64,000 nt of DNA from Entoloma clypeatum (GCA_963565915.1 OY751485.1:2790001-2854000), one strand, 5' to 3'. Shown: positions 52,147 to 63,028, numbered from the stretch's first letter. Numbers and translations: made by a program. The notes: a model not told the origin generated them from the sequence alone.

Positions 52147-52975
52147 TCACGAGGGCGTGGATTCCTCCCCCGACGGTCCCAGCTCTTTTTGGATTTCCAA
52201 TTTGATCTTTTCAGGTGTATTCGAATCAGGGATAGACTCTGCGTCCTCTTCATCGTCATCCATAATTTCTAATGGACACACGGGAAATGAGGACAGCGAC
52301 AATGAGCGGCAGAATATAAAGAAAACAGACCGTCTCCATACACCTCCGGGTGCTCCCTAAAACAGTTTTGCATAGCCTTGAACTTGTCAACACAATTGAT
52401 ACCTTTCGGGTCTTCTTCTGAGAAGACAAAACAAGAAAAGGCTTCACGGAATTGGAGACCACAGGGACCATGGGCCATTCCCCCCAAGCAAGGGCAATCC
52501 CAGTTTATTTCGCCTGTCACGGGGTTGTAGGCACCACCGCCACCACCAGCGTCATGCATTGTTTCGCTTCCGGGGTCGGTGGTCGATGCGTTTCCGGCTT
52601 TCTCTGAGGGCTGGGAGCTCTTGGTTTTGACGTCGGAGTCGTGTCTATGGGCTGGTGGAGTGGGATCATCGGCTGATGAGGGCATCGGGAAGACGGGTTG
52701 ATGGGATGGCGACAGATTTGACTGTTTTAAGGCTATGATATATCAGAATCAGATTGGGAACGGTAATGAGATTTGGGAGGGCGTGACAGACGAGAAAGCT
52801 TGGAGGTGCTGTCGAGAGCTATGGAGTGGGAGTCGGAAGTTAGACGCCATGCGAGGTATGTTGCGGTGACGGCAGTAGTAGCCAGGACCAGTTGCAGCCT
52901 ATTTTGTGGACGAGGGCGCGGCGTGGCAGTGTGAATACAACGTCGAATAGGGAGACGCGTCCATCGAGAGAACAT
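52147..52975 (-). CDS. MIA40: Mitochondrial intermembrane-space import receptor Mia40
   Basis: Oxidoreductase that imports and oxidises small Cys proteins in the intermembrane space. Exon 1 encodes a basic presequence ([20 protein letters not shown]) and a membrane anchor ([17 protein letters not shown]), the fungal form of Mia40. A 59-nt intron (GTCTGT...CATAG) joins TSKLS to [15 protein letters not shown]. The core has [20 protein letters not shown] with the catalytic CPC, then [19 protein letters not shown] and [20 protein letters not shown], the twin CX9C motifs. A last intron leads to an acidic tail ([17 protein letters not shown]) ending at 52147. All six core cysteines are present. Confidence 0.93.
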
Positions 52976-53016
52976 GGTGGTCAAGGAATAAAATTTGAAT
53001 AATTAAATAATTAAAA

Positions 53017-53901
53017 TCATATATCATTCAAACATCGCGCAACAATCCCAACAGCCACTTCTACCTCCGCCTTCTCCTCCTCCTTCACCTTTGCCAAAAT
53101 ACGTCGGAATCTGTCTGGGTGCCAGCGTAACTGTCCACTACGGACGCGATCCCTATTGCTTTGGCCCGCCGAGTGTACCGATGATAGAAGAAACGATACG
53201 ATCGCAGAAGGATCAAGGTCTTCTGCCTTGGTAGGCTGCGCGAGGAGCGGCCAAGGGATTGACGAGAAATCGAGCGGCTCAGACATTGCTGCCAGGCCAC
53301 TCCATCGTTCCTCGTAACGGCGCCATGCAGCAAGCATGGCCTTGTCGGCCTTGAGCTGCTTTATCCTTTGTCGCTCCTTGATCTCCTGATGTGCCCTTGC
53401 CTTTTCTTCTGTAAATCTCCGCCGTTCCGCCTCACGCTTAGATCGTATCCTGCCTTCAATCCTTCTCAACTCTTCCTGCATCACTCTTGCCCTTCGTAGC
53501 CTCTCTGAAGCTACACGTCTGGCCTCATCCTGGCGTCGCATCCATTGCTCGGCTTCCACCTCGTACGTGTACACCAGTTCTTCCCAGTTCTTTTGTCGGT
53601 TATAAGACCCGCTTCCCAGTCGTTCATCGTCCCTCTCTGCTGTTAGGTATATCTGCTGCTCCAAGATCCATTGCTCAGTCTTTCGGTCTCGCTTGTCATA
53701 TTTGATAATCTCCTGCTCCACCACCCATGTATATGCTTGAGCCATCTGCTGCCAAGGCGCTTCGAACTTCTCTCCGTGGTATGTGGGTGCACACATATGA
53801 ATAGGTCGGTCGTTGGGTAACCAAGAGAACGACTCGCCGCTAGGATGGGGAGTGGGAGGTTGTGTATGGGTCCTGGATCCGTGATAATGAAAATTCGTCA
53901 T
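53017..53901 (-). CDS. NFKBIL1-like coiled-coil protein with J-domain-like end
   Basis: The start at 53901 gives MTNFHYHGSRTHTQPPTPHP. A Trp-rich helical segment follows (QMAQAYTWVVEQEIIKYDKR; KNWEELVYTYEVEAEQWMRR). Next is a long Arg/Glu coiled coil, then LDFSSIPWPLLAQPT. The C-terminus reads GQLRWHPDRFRRILAKVKEE, then VEVAVGIVARCLNDI, a pattern shared with the end of NFKBIL1 (IkB-like) proteins and recalling the HPD loop of DnaJ proteins. I see no ankyrin repeats, so only the C-terminal domain is shared. It is single-exon as read. Role unknown; human NFKBIL1 has been tied to splicing. It lies 41 bp downstream of Mia40's start, in the same direction. Confidence 0.7.
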   Translation of the reverse strand: MTNFHYHGSRTHTQPPTPHPSGESFSWLPNDRPIHMCAPTYHGEKFEAPWQQMAQAYTWVVEQEIIKYDKRDRKTEQWILEQQIYLTAERDDERLGSGSYNRQKNWEELVYTYEVEAEQWMRRQDEARRVASERLRRARVMQEELRRIEGRIRSKREAERRRFTEEKARAHQEIKERQRIKQLKADKAMLAAWRRYEERWSGLAAMSEPLDFSSIPWPLLAQPTKAEDLDPSAIVSFLLSSVHSAGQSNRDRVRSGQLRWHPDRFRRILAKVKEEEKAEVEVAVGIVARCLNDI

Positions 53902-53987
53902 TGGGATTGCCCAATAGGTGGTAGATGTCCTGAGGTAGATCGTGCTGCCCAAGCGGGGTGCAGGATAAGTGAAGCTCTTAATACCTT

Positions 53988-54239
53988 TCACACACACAGC
54001 ATCAACGTGATGAACATGCAGTGTGCCTCATGGTTCATATAATACTTAACTTGGACATCCACAGGTGCTTCCAATGTGCTTCCGGGGTTGCCCAGCAGCC
54101 CGTGCCAAACAGACACGTTTCCCCGTTGATCTCGATCAAACACATACTGTCCCCGACCCTGTACTCGGTCAGGCTGGCTCATTTTCGTTACTGGTACATG
54201 ACAAAAGCCTTGCGCGACGTTCTGAGTATCTCGTTCCAT
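53988..54239 (-). other. Small ORF, possible hypothetical protein
   Basis: An 83-codon frame from ATG at 54239 (MERDTQNVAQGFCHVPVTKM...) with a protein-like middle (GRGQYVFDRDQRGNVSVWHG). It sits 86 bp upstream of the NFKBIL1-like gene in the same direction and could be a small gene, an upstream exon or chance. No known motif. Confidence 0.2.
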
Positions 54240-55479
54240 GGGTAAATATCTTTGGAAGGCGCTGCCAGTGTTTCCATGATGTCTGGAGAGGAATTGTACA
54301 TTCTCCAAAGGTTTTTCGACGGGGGGTGCCAAATCGGTCCCTGACTAGGAACTCGGTCGGCCATACATTCACCTAGTCTATACTAGTCTCCCTGAATGAC
54401 CTAATGAAAAGACGACGGGCAAGCCGTCGTTCGGACCTTGCGACGTCGACAGGTGCTCAAAAATGTGTGAAGAGCATGCCCAATCATTTTTCAATGACCT
54501 CACAGAATCACCTTTCCCCCATGGCGCTCGTCGCCGACCTTCGGTCGACTCCTCGCGCCATGAATTGTGCCCAGCTTGTCTGTGAAGGTGTCAATGTTTA
54601 CACGTGTTAAGAACCAAGACCACAGTTCTTGAATTTCCTTATATAGAACGAGTCGTTGTGAAGGACCATGCTATCACAAGGTGAAAAAATGATAGTCAAC
54701 ATCAGTCCGGTCTCTCGGCCTTAAGAATCAGCTGAGTTTCTGAAAATTCAAAATTGAACAGCAATGTTCTCCAGTGTCTCGCACTCCCCAGACCTGAGGG
54801 TTTGCACATTAATAGGTATGATATATCTCAATATTTTGAGACCATAACGAGGGGTAATGTTGCATTATGGCTTCATATAAAAGTGACTGACCGAGATCTT
54901 AGTCTGACCGAGTTCAGGGTCGGACACAGTATTGTCCATCACTGCTGCCCTGTAAGCTGTAAGAACAATATTTGCTGAAGCACCATACTATGTGTGACCA
55001 GGCGTTTGAAAAATGTTCAATGTTGTGAGTTGAATGAATTACTCTATGGAAACAGCATCAAATACTTCCAGAGTTTCTCTCAGTTGCTTGTAGATTGTCT
55101 CTTCTATAAACCTCTGATTTTAGTTGATTTTTAGATCTTCGGTGGATGTCATCGGAAGCTCCTCAATGGAGGGGAGTTGAAAATTTGGCTGTGGTGCTAT
55201 AGGTGTATATGGCCCGAATATTAAATAAAATTAAATAAATTAAATCGAGAAGGGAGGGGGAGAAGTATTGACAACAATGTTGCTCACAGTCAATTCCCTG
55301 CATCTAAACCTGTCCAGGGTCCCCGGTGAGCTGCGCTGATCAGTCAGAATGATCATGAATTGGTTGATGGATTGGGATCAACAATAAGATCCAAATGATT
55401 CACACAAACTTGGTTCTTTTCTTTTTGATCTCAAAAACATATAGATAAGGGCCCAATACATCCAAAATAACAAGAAATG

Positions 55480-55910
55480 AGGCATCATGCCTCCCATGGT
55501 TGTGCTGAAATAAAATGATTTGGGGGCACTTTGGGGTTTTGAGAGGGCATGATGTAGAATCACAACCAGAGAACACCTGCCTTATTCCCTTTCTAAAAGT
55601 CTAGTCATATATGTATTAAATGAGGGGGAAAAGAGATGATAGGAATCCGTTGCGGGGTTGTGCCAGAATCAATGATTTTGTGGCCCTCTTGGAGTTCTGA
55701 TGAGATTGAGATCTATTATTGATCTAAGCATCGCCCACCTTATCCCTTCGGTGTAATTCTACTAGAACACATAATAAACAAGGCGCAAAAGAGATGACAG
55801 CAATCTGTGGATTGGATGTGCCAAAATAAATGATTCTGTGGTGCATTTGGAGCTTTGATGAGATTGAGACCTACCTACCAATCTGGACATGGCCCGGGCT
55901 ATTCCTTCAG
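55480..55910. repeat. Degenerate tandem repeat, 158-bp period, about three copies
   Basis: The anchor TGTGC recurs at 55501, 55659 and 55817, exactly 158 bp apart each time. After it the copies align as TGTGCTGAAATAAAATGATT, TGTGCCAGAATCAATGATTT and TGTGCCAAAATAAATGATTC. The two right copies share GATGAGATTGAGA and AAAAGAGATGA, and a second anchor (TTATTCCC/TTATCCC) recurs at 55582 and 55740, with a related CTATTCC at about 55899. Divergence between copies is substantial. Confidence 0.7.
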
Positions 55911-56404
55911 CCAAAATACTCTTTATTCATAACTCCATGCCTTTATGCATTTCATATCCATATTCCTGTTTACTTATGCATCACCTTTTCCACATCGTCT
56001 GTTGACCGACATCTCTGATGTTCAATACAGTCGCTGGCAACTTACACCACAACTCCGGACCTACTCCGACCATCTCCGTAAAGTAATCACATTTAGATAT
56101 TTAAGCTCGTACTATACCTGTAGTTCCTCAGCTCGAATGTCAACCAAGTTCACTCCTCTACTCTCAGTTCATGCCAGAGATCCTTGCCGTGGTACAATAC
56201 ACCGACGACATCATCATCTTCTGCTCCTCCTCCATCGTTATCTGTAAGGGCACTTTTCTATTTCCTTTCTATTCCACCATCTCTGACGTCCTCCGATCAG
56301 ATCCGCTACGTCTGACATCTTATCCGACGCTCCGCATCTGATGACTCCACTTCTCCGCACATCAGATCACAGGTTACCATTCATCTCATTTCCATTCATC
56401 CCCC

Positions 56405-56560
56405 ATCCCTATACTGGCCAAAGTCCGGTTCGGTCCAGATTCGGCCACTTTTTGGCTGAACTCGAACCCGGACTTGAAGGTCCAGTTCGTGCATCCCTTG
56501 AACTTGAACTCGGACCCATAGGTCCGGTCCGGTTCAGGTTTGGACCGGGTTCGTGACCTT
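56405..56560. repeat. Degenerate GGTCC/GAACC-rich repeat
   Basis: A GC-rich block in otherwise AT-rich DNA made of scattered GGTCCGGTTC, GGTCCAGTTC, GAACCCGGAC and GGACCGGGTTC words in both orientations. It has no fixed period. The inverted words would let it fold into hairpins. Confidence 0.55.
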
Positions 56561-56686
56561 CAGATGCAAAAAAACACTAATTTTTCGCCCACTCAATAAT
56601 CTTTTGAACCCAGCCTGCCTACTGGCATTTTTGGCTCAACTGGGTTGACCCGCAGGTCGAAGGGGTACTGAACGATGTTAGAATAC

Positions 56687-56691
56687 ATATA
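56687..56691. repeat. Target-site duplication ATATA, left copy
   Basis: ATATA directly left of the 5' LTR; the same five bases follow the 3' LTR at 62542-62546. The 5-bp length is usual for copia elements. Confidence 0.85.
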
Positions 56692-57001
56692 TGTTGAAAC
56701 TTTTCCATCATGTAGATTAGATTAGATTAGATTATATCACGTGACCTTTACACATCTTTGATTACATACTTATTTGGTTGGTACAAACAGTAGTACGGTA
56801 TATAAGACCAGGAAACTGTCAATATCAACAAGTTGTCTCTTGACTCTTAACCAGCTCCATCGCTCTCACCAGCCTCAACCGCTCTCACTAGCCTTACCCC
56901 CTCCAAACCATGTAAGTGACCATAGCGGTATCGTAGAGTACTTCCACTGTAGCTATGTTGCTCAGTACACCTGTGGCTAGCGCCCAGGTGGAACTTCAAC
57001 A
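56692..57001 (+). repeat. copia 5' LTR
   Basis: 310 bp, TGTTGAAAC...GAACTTCAACA with an 8-bp inverted end (TGTTGAA/TTCAACA). It contains four to five tandem GATTA units (about 56714-56736) and a TATA box TATATAAG at 56799-56806. It differs from the 3' LTR at 56711 (T for C) and 56759 (T for C). Confidence 0.95.
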
Positions 57002-57013
57002 GGTTATGGGCCC
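57002..57013 (+). other. copia primer-binding site (half-tRNA-iMet type)
   Basis: GGTTATGGGCCC begins at the first base after the LTR. It is complementary to GGGCCCAUAACC, the anticodon stem-loop region of eukaryotic initiator tRNA-Met, and not to the tRNA 3' end (TGGTATCAGAGC type). Drosophila copia uses such a cleaved half-tRNA primer. Confidence 0.75.
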
Positions 57014-57363
57014 CGGATAGCAGAGGGACTTGGGAAACGCTGGCAACAGCGAGTACCTGCCCACTCTACCCTGGCTGGCGAAGAACCGATCGAAAGATCT
57101 AGGTTCTGAGTCTTACTTCTTCACATATGAACCTGGGAACGTCATTACGACAAGTACCTGTCATGAGACGTCCCTAAGGGGATTGACCTAGTACACTCCA
57201 TGTGGAAACGTTGATCGCACCTTATACGTTTCTGACATATAAAGGGTTTTTCCGTGGCCGCTATTCCTAAAGGGAATATGTCATAAGGAATCATTTAATT
57301 GTTTTCTTAAATCATATTCATAACACATCACTGATTGGGAACCCTTTCTTAGATTCATCTAAA
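57014..57363 (+). other. copia untranslated leader
   Basis: 350 bp between the primer-binding site and the gag start. It has several short ATG-initiated frames and no known domain; it probably holds packaging signals. Confidence 0.6.
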
Positions 57364-60300
57364 ATGTCTACCTCTCGCTCCGCCCTCGACTCCATCGCCA
57401 TCTTCGACGGCATCGACTACCAGAGTTGGGCCGAAAAAATGAAGTCATACCTTCTCCATCAAGGAGTCTGGCGCCTCGTATCCGGCGACATTGAGCGCCC
57501 CGACATCAAGGACTTTACGGTCACGGTCTCCACCCCTGCCTCAGCCACTTCGACATCTGCGACATCTGCGACTCAACCTCCGGCGGTCACTATCACTGTC
57601 GACCATCCCGCCTTCGCCAAGGAAAAGAAGGCCTGGATCAGAGACGACGACATGGCTCAGGGTTCCATCTGTCTCAAAGTCTCCGAAGCAATCAGGAGGC
57701 ACATCAAGGACGCCTCAACCTCAAAGGAAGCTTGAACGACGTTGAAAGACACGTATTTGAAGGTCTCCCCCGCCACCATTTTTGGCGACTTCAAGGCTGC
57801 TGCCTCCTTCAAGCTCTCGGGTCGCGACCCCGTACCGGAAATCGAGCGCCTCGGATCACTCTTCGCTCGCCTCAGCGACGCGAAGTTCATCGTGCCTGAC
57901 CTGATGCAGGCTATGATCCTGGCAAGTGCCATCCCTGACGCTTGGTCGTCTCTCTCCACCGCCCTCTTCCAGGTCTACGACGCCGATGACTTCACATGGC
58001 AGGCCGTTGCCGACAGCATCGTATCGGAGTACAGGCGCAAGTATGCGATTGGGTCTACTCGGGCGTCCAACGAGCAGGCCCGGAAAATCTCCGGGACCAA
58101 GCGAAAGGGGCAAGACCCCAAATGGGAAAAGCAAACAGCGCCGAGTACCTCGCGTAACAATGCTGACGAGCAGCCTAACTCGACCGACCCGAGTACCGCT
58201 TCTGAAAAGAAGAAGGGAAAGGGACGCTGGCGCAACCAGAAGAAGCGCGCCAACAACGCAGAAAACGACTCCGACCAAGCTGAGGAAATGGTCGAGTTTA
58301 TTGCACCAGCCATTGAGCAACCCCTTCGTCGTCCTGCTCCTTGTCCTCTTCCTCCTCGTCAACGTGCCCCTTGCCATCTCCCTCCTCATCATGCACCTGC
58401 CTTCACCACTGTAACGGGCCGCGGGAAAACTACAAGTACCGCACAGCCTGAGTCAGAAAAAATGCAGTCACTCCTGCAACGCATGAACCCGCCTCCCTCT
58501 CAGTACACCGGGCTTCCTTCCGGAAAGCCGTCAGCGTGGAAAAAGAACGAGAAAGTACGAAAGCTTGCCCGAGAAATCGGCGCACGACCCTCTGGGTCGA
58601 ACCTCCGTATCTTAGATACCATCATCCCTGACATCGACGAAAGGCCGGCTAAACAGCGTCGCGTAGCCCCGTCGATAGAAGAATCGCTGAAGATGATGGA
58701 CATCGACCAGGAACGGATGGGGCCGGATGTGTTTGAGGATGAGATAGAACTTGACGGTTCGTCGAAACCCTTTCTTGAACCTTATCAATTGCGGAATGCT
58801 AATAATACCTCTCAACAGACGTATAATATATTAGCCAGTACCAGTACAGAGTGCGTAGATCACATTAGCAGTGATCTACATAAAAAATATATTAAACATT
58901 TCACCTCTTGTACACATTGTAAGGAAAAAGAACGCGCGCAATGGATACTAGATTCCGGCGCCTCTTTACACTTCACCTATGAGTTTAAGGACTTCGCATA
59001 TTATAGACCTCTCACGGTCAAGCGATTCGTCCAAACTGCAGCTAAAGGGAAGAAACTGGAAATACTCGGAGTTGGGGCCGTTCCAGTACGGCACACCCTA
59101 AATGGGGAAATTAAAACCCATCTTCTCAGACCGGTGTTCTACATCCCGGACATGGACACACGCCTATTGTCCCTAGGCGTCTTCCTTAACCATGGTTACA
59201 AAGTAAACGGGACTTGTGGAGAAATTAACATCTCCAAAGGGCTGAGCAAAATCCAGTTTTCGCCCCACATCCTTGGTCAAACCATTTACTGGTTAGACAC
59301 TGAAATACGCTATGACCAGATCCATGCGATCTCGAGCGAAATCACTGTTGAAACATGGCACAAGCGCCTTGGTCACCCAAATGATCAAGCACTCCGAAAA
59401 ATTCCCACCAGTACCAAAGGGGTACCTGAAACACTAGTACGTGAGAAATCACAGGAAAGTTGCACAGGTTGCCTCAAAGGGAAAATGCCGAATCAGTCAT
59501 ATCCAAATTCGATAACAAGGGCAACAAAAACCTTTGATCTGATCCATTCTGATCTTAAACAAATATCCACGGCATCATATCACAAATATAAATATTTCCT
59601 TACGTTTTTGGATGATTTTTCATCCCACGTCTGGGTCGTCTTGCTTAGGAAGAAGTCGGATGCTGTCATGGCACTACGACAATTCCTTGCGATGATCCAG
59701 AATCAATTCGCCGCCACTCCTAAGAAATGGCGAGTTGATGGAGGTGGAGAATTTAACGAATACAAGGATGTACTTGCCGATCATGGAATTCTGATTGACG
59801 TCACGCTCCCGTATCAGCACCAGCAGAACGGTCGAGCAGAACAGATAAATCGAACCCTGTGGGAGAAATCTCAGGCCTTGCGCTTCGACGCGTGCTTACC
59901 ACCTATGTGGTGGGAATTCTGTTTGGAACATGCAGCTTTTCTCTACAACAGAACACCCATGCAGCGTCTCGAATGGAATACCCCTTACTTCAGGGTGACC
60001 AATGAGATCCCCGATATGTCAAGCATCAGAGTCTTCGGATGTCAGGCATATGTGTATATCCCAAAAGAAAAACGTAGAAATTCCCTGGAGTCTAGATCTC
60101 GATTGATGATTTATCTCGGATCAAAGCCAGGGGTCAAAGGATACCGTTTCATGGATCCTGAGACTAATACAATTTTCATGGGTGGGAAAGCTATCTTTGA
60201 TGAAAGCAAGTACCCTAGATGCCACATCGACCCTTTGCCAGAGAACCATCCAGAAATGGAAAACCCAGAACCGGCTGATGAGTTTGAGGACCTCATCCCC

Positions 60301-62166
60301 GGAAACGATGACAATGACAGTCATTACGAAAAACCTCACGACCCTGTTCCCACTGGACAGGATCACCCTGAATCAGATGATGATTTGCCGGGTAGCGAAC
60401 CCGATGACGAGCCACGAGTACCCACTCCAGAGCCCGAGCAAGTACCAGATCGACCGATCAGGGAACGACGAGTTCAGAGAATGCCAGACAGCATCTATGG
60501 AGAAGACACCCCTGCTTCTGATCTTGAAAAATTGGATCGAAGACGTAGACTGGGCGGTCAAACGGCATGGATGAACGATCTCCTAATGGAGGCAATTTCC
60601 ATCCAAGTAGGCATCATCGAAATGTCACACAAAGACATATACTCTCTTCCGAACAAAGAAGATTGGTATGCGGCAGAACGAAAAGAGCTAGACATGCTCA
60701 AAAGCCGTGGGGTGATCACGGAGTTAGTACCCCTACTACCTACAGGGAGGAAAGCTCTAAGGAACAAATGGGTTTACAACGAAAAATCCGACGGGCGTTT
60801 GAAAGCGCGCCTTGTTGCAAAAGGTTTCTCACAGGTAGAAGGGATTGACTTCGATCAGATCTTCTCACCAGTAGTGAGATACGAGACAGTCCGATTGATT
60901 CTGGCATTGACAGCCCTTGAAGGGTGGTTCATGACACTCTTGGACGTCTCAGCAGCCTTCCTCTATGGAACACTCCGTGAGGTAATTTACATGCGACAGC
61001 CTGAGGGCTACATAGTAAAAGGGAAAGAAAACCTCGTGTACCGACTATACAAAGCCCTATACGGACTCAAGCAGGCCGCATTAGCCTGGTGGAGGGAACT
61101 TGATTCCTCCATGAAAAAGCTCGGCTTTGCCCGGCTTCACTCCGATGCGGGAGTTTTCATTCACACAAGTACCAAAGGGGAAACTGTGATCGCCGTCATT
61201 TATGTTGATGACTCTGCTTTTCTCGGCACAAACCGGGAATACACGCTGGAAAAGAAGAAGGCCTTCATGACAACATGGGAATGTAGGGACCTAGGCCACC
61301 TAGTCCCTGATGGGGAACCAAAAGAATTTCTCTCTATCCAAATAAGGCAACGTGGGAAGAGGATCTTCATTGATCAAGTACCCTACCTTGAGAAAATTCT
61401 CGCACGCATGGGGATGAGCGAATCTAATGCCACCCATACCCCACTCCCGACGGGCTACAAACCCATGAAGTCTGAAGATGAACCCAATGCGGAACTCAGA
61501 TCCAAGTACCAATCCGTCATCGGGTCACTATTGTACTTAATGATCGGGACAAGACCCGACATTTGTTTCGCCGTAATCAAAATGTCCCAATTCTCCGCAA
61601 ACCCTACCAAACGCCATTTAGAAGTGGCAAGGGATATTTGCAGGTATTTGAAGGCGACAAAAAATTACGCGATCATGTACGATGGTGATTCTGGGAAAGG
61701 AATCTACGCATTCACAGACTCCGATTGGGTGTCAGACGAAAACACCAGGAAGTCCACCACTGGTTACTTCGTATCGCTGGCATCTGGAGCAGTAACATGG
61801 GTTTCATCGGCGCAAAAAACCATTGCCCTCTCTTCCACGGAAGCAGAATACATGGCGCTATCAGATTGCAGTCGCGCAGTGACATGGCTTAGAAGCATGC
61901 TTGCCGAACTTGGGATGCAGATCGGATCAGTCCCGATCTATGGAGATAACAATGGCTCCGTCTTTATCGCATCCAACCCTGTAACTGAAAAGCGGTCCAA
62001 GCACATTGACGTGCGATTCCACTTCGTCAGAGAAAAAGTATCCGAAGGCATCATTACGGTTGAATTCATCGAAGGAGTGAATAACCCTGCAGACCTTTTA
62101 ACTAAGAATCTAGGGAAAGTCCTCTTTAGCAAGTTTATCCCGTACTTCGGATTACTTAAAAACTAG
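57364..62166 (+). pseudogene. copia gag-pol polyprotein, one in-frame TGA
   Basis: One frame of 1600 codons broken only by TGA at 57733-57735 (codon 124), where UBN2-type gag proteins usually have Trp in an A-W-x-x-L-K motif; the next codons read TTLKDTYLK. N-terminal gag is DUF4219/UBN2-like (FDGIDYQSWAEKMKSYLL). A charged linker without a CCHC zinc knuckle follows. Protease: WILDSGAS, catalytic Asp at residue 530. Integrase: HHCC zinc site (WHKRLGH ... CTGCLKGK) from residue 666 and Asp730, Asp792, Glu826 (HSDLK, VDGGGEF, NGRAEQ). Reverse transcriptase: KARLVAKGFSQVEGIDF and YVDD from residue 1280. RNase H: TDSDW from 1450 and SSTEAEYMAL. No other lesions. The TGA may inactivate it or be read through. 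Confidence 0.93.
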
Positions 62167-62224
62167 ACGAAAGAGTACCTATATGGGAAAAAGTAAGATG
62201 TATTTAGAAGTATGTACTAAATAT

Positions 62225-62231
62225 GGGGGGG
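62225..62231 (+). other. copia polypurine tract
   Basis: Seven consecutive G directly before the 3' LTR, the expected position of the plus-strand primer. Confidence 0.8.
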
Positions 62232-62541
62232 TGTTGAAACTTTTCCATCACGTAGATTAGATTAGATTAGATTATATCACGTGACCTTTACACATCTTCG
62301 ATTACATACTTATTTGGTTGGTACAAACAGTAGTACGGTATATAAGACCAGGAAACTGTCAATATCAACAAGTTGTCTCTTGACTCTTAACCAGCTCCAT
62401 CGCTCTCACCAGCCTCAACCGCTCTCACTAGCCTTACCCCCTCCAAACCATGTAAGTGACCATAGCGGTATCGTAGAGTACTTCCACTGTAGCTATGTTG
62501 CTCAGTACACCTGTGGCTAGCGCCCAGGTGGAACTTCAACA
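62232..62541 (+). repeat. copia 3' LTR
   Basis: 310 bp, same as the 5' LTR except C at 62251 and C at 62299. Followed by the TSD copy ATATA at 62542-62546. Confidence 0.95.
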
Positions 62542-62847
62542 ATATATGCAGCACTATACTGGTTTAATAATGATAATGTTGGGTAGATACATCACTGAAT
62601 TGTGAAAAAGCGCAACTTAATAGAAAGTGAACCACTTCACAGATGTCTCTCATATTTTGGATGATTGAAATAGACATATATTCGAGTAATTCCACTGAAG
62701 AAATAGTTGAGATGATGCCTGGGTCAGTAGGTGTTACGGACTAACGACTACGGACGTATATGCTTACCTTTTCACTTTTACTCATCGGCCCCCGCTTACA
62801 CATATCGTATTATACTTTATTTCCTTTAGTATACTTCGCTCCCACGC

Positions 62848-62992
62848 TGACTCACTTTCCGCAGCTGTCTGACTCATTCCGCAGTCAGCTTACTCATTAG
62901 TGCATAGCCTTCCGCAGTCGCCTTACTCATGCGCACTGCCTTCCGCAGTTACTGACTCATTCGCTACCGCCTATAGTCAGTACCTATATAAA
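62848..62992 (+). promoter_or_regulatory. U3 promoter with three TGACTCA sites, four TCCGCAG repeats and a TATA box
   Basis: TGACTCA (Gcn4/AP-1 core) occurs at 62848-62854, 62870-62876 and 62953-62959. Two variants (TTACTCA) lie between the second and third. TCCGCAG recurs at 62858, 62878, 62911 and 62942, so the unit is roughly TCCGCAG-N-ACTCAT in four copies. The TATA box TATATAAA is at 62985-62992. Confidence 0.6.
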
Positions 62993-63017
62993 CCTCTAGT
63001 ACTGTAGTAGATTCCTT

Positions 63018-63028
63018 AGATTTAGCAA
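63018..63028 (+). promoter_or_regulatory. Predicted transcript 5' end / self-primer
   Basis: AGATTTAGCAA starts 33 bp after the first base of the TATA box, where transcription would be expected to begin, and is the exact reverse complement of TTGCTAAATCT at 63103-63113. Confidence 0.55.

Larger units (their letters stand above)
54240..56691. other. AT-rich gene-free region before the copia element
   Basis: About 2.4 kb with no convincing coding exon, tRNA or rRNA. It contains the 158-bp tandem repeat and the GGTCC-rich repeat listed below. The base composition is clearly more AT-rich than the genic part to the left. It borders two LTR elements, which fits a repeat-rich island. Confidence 0.6.
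56692..62541 (+). mobile_element. Ty1/copia LTR retrotransposon, full length, 5850 bp
   Basis: Complete element: 310-bp LTRs differing at two positions, TSD ATATA, primer-binding site next to the 5' LTR, a polypurine run of seven G before the 3' LTR and one long gag-pol frame broken by a single TGA. The order protease, integrase, reverse transcriptase, RNase H defines the copia type. The near-identical LTRs mean recent insertion. Confidence 0.97.

Noticed and set aside
56341..56556. 71-codon ORF over the GGTCC repeat
   Set aside because: The peptide (PVRSRFGHF, ELEPGLEGP) just reflects the repeat.
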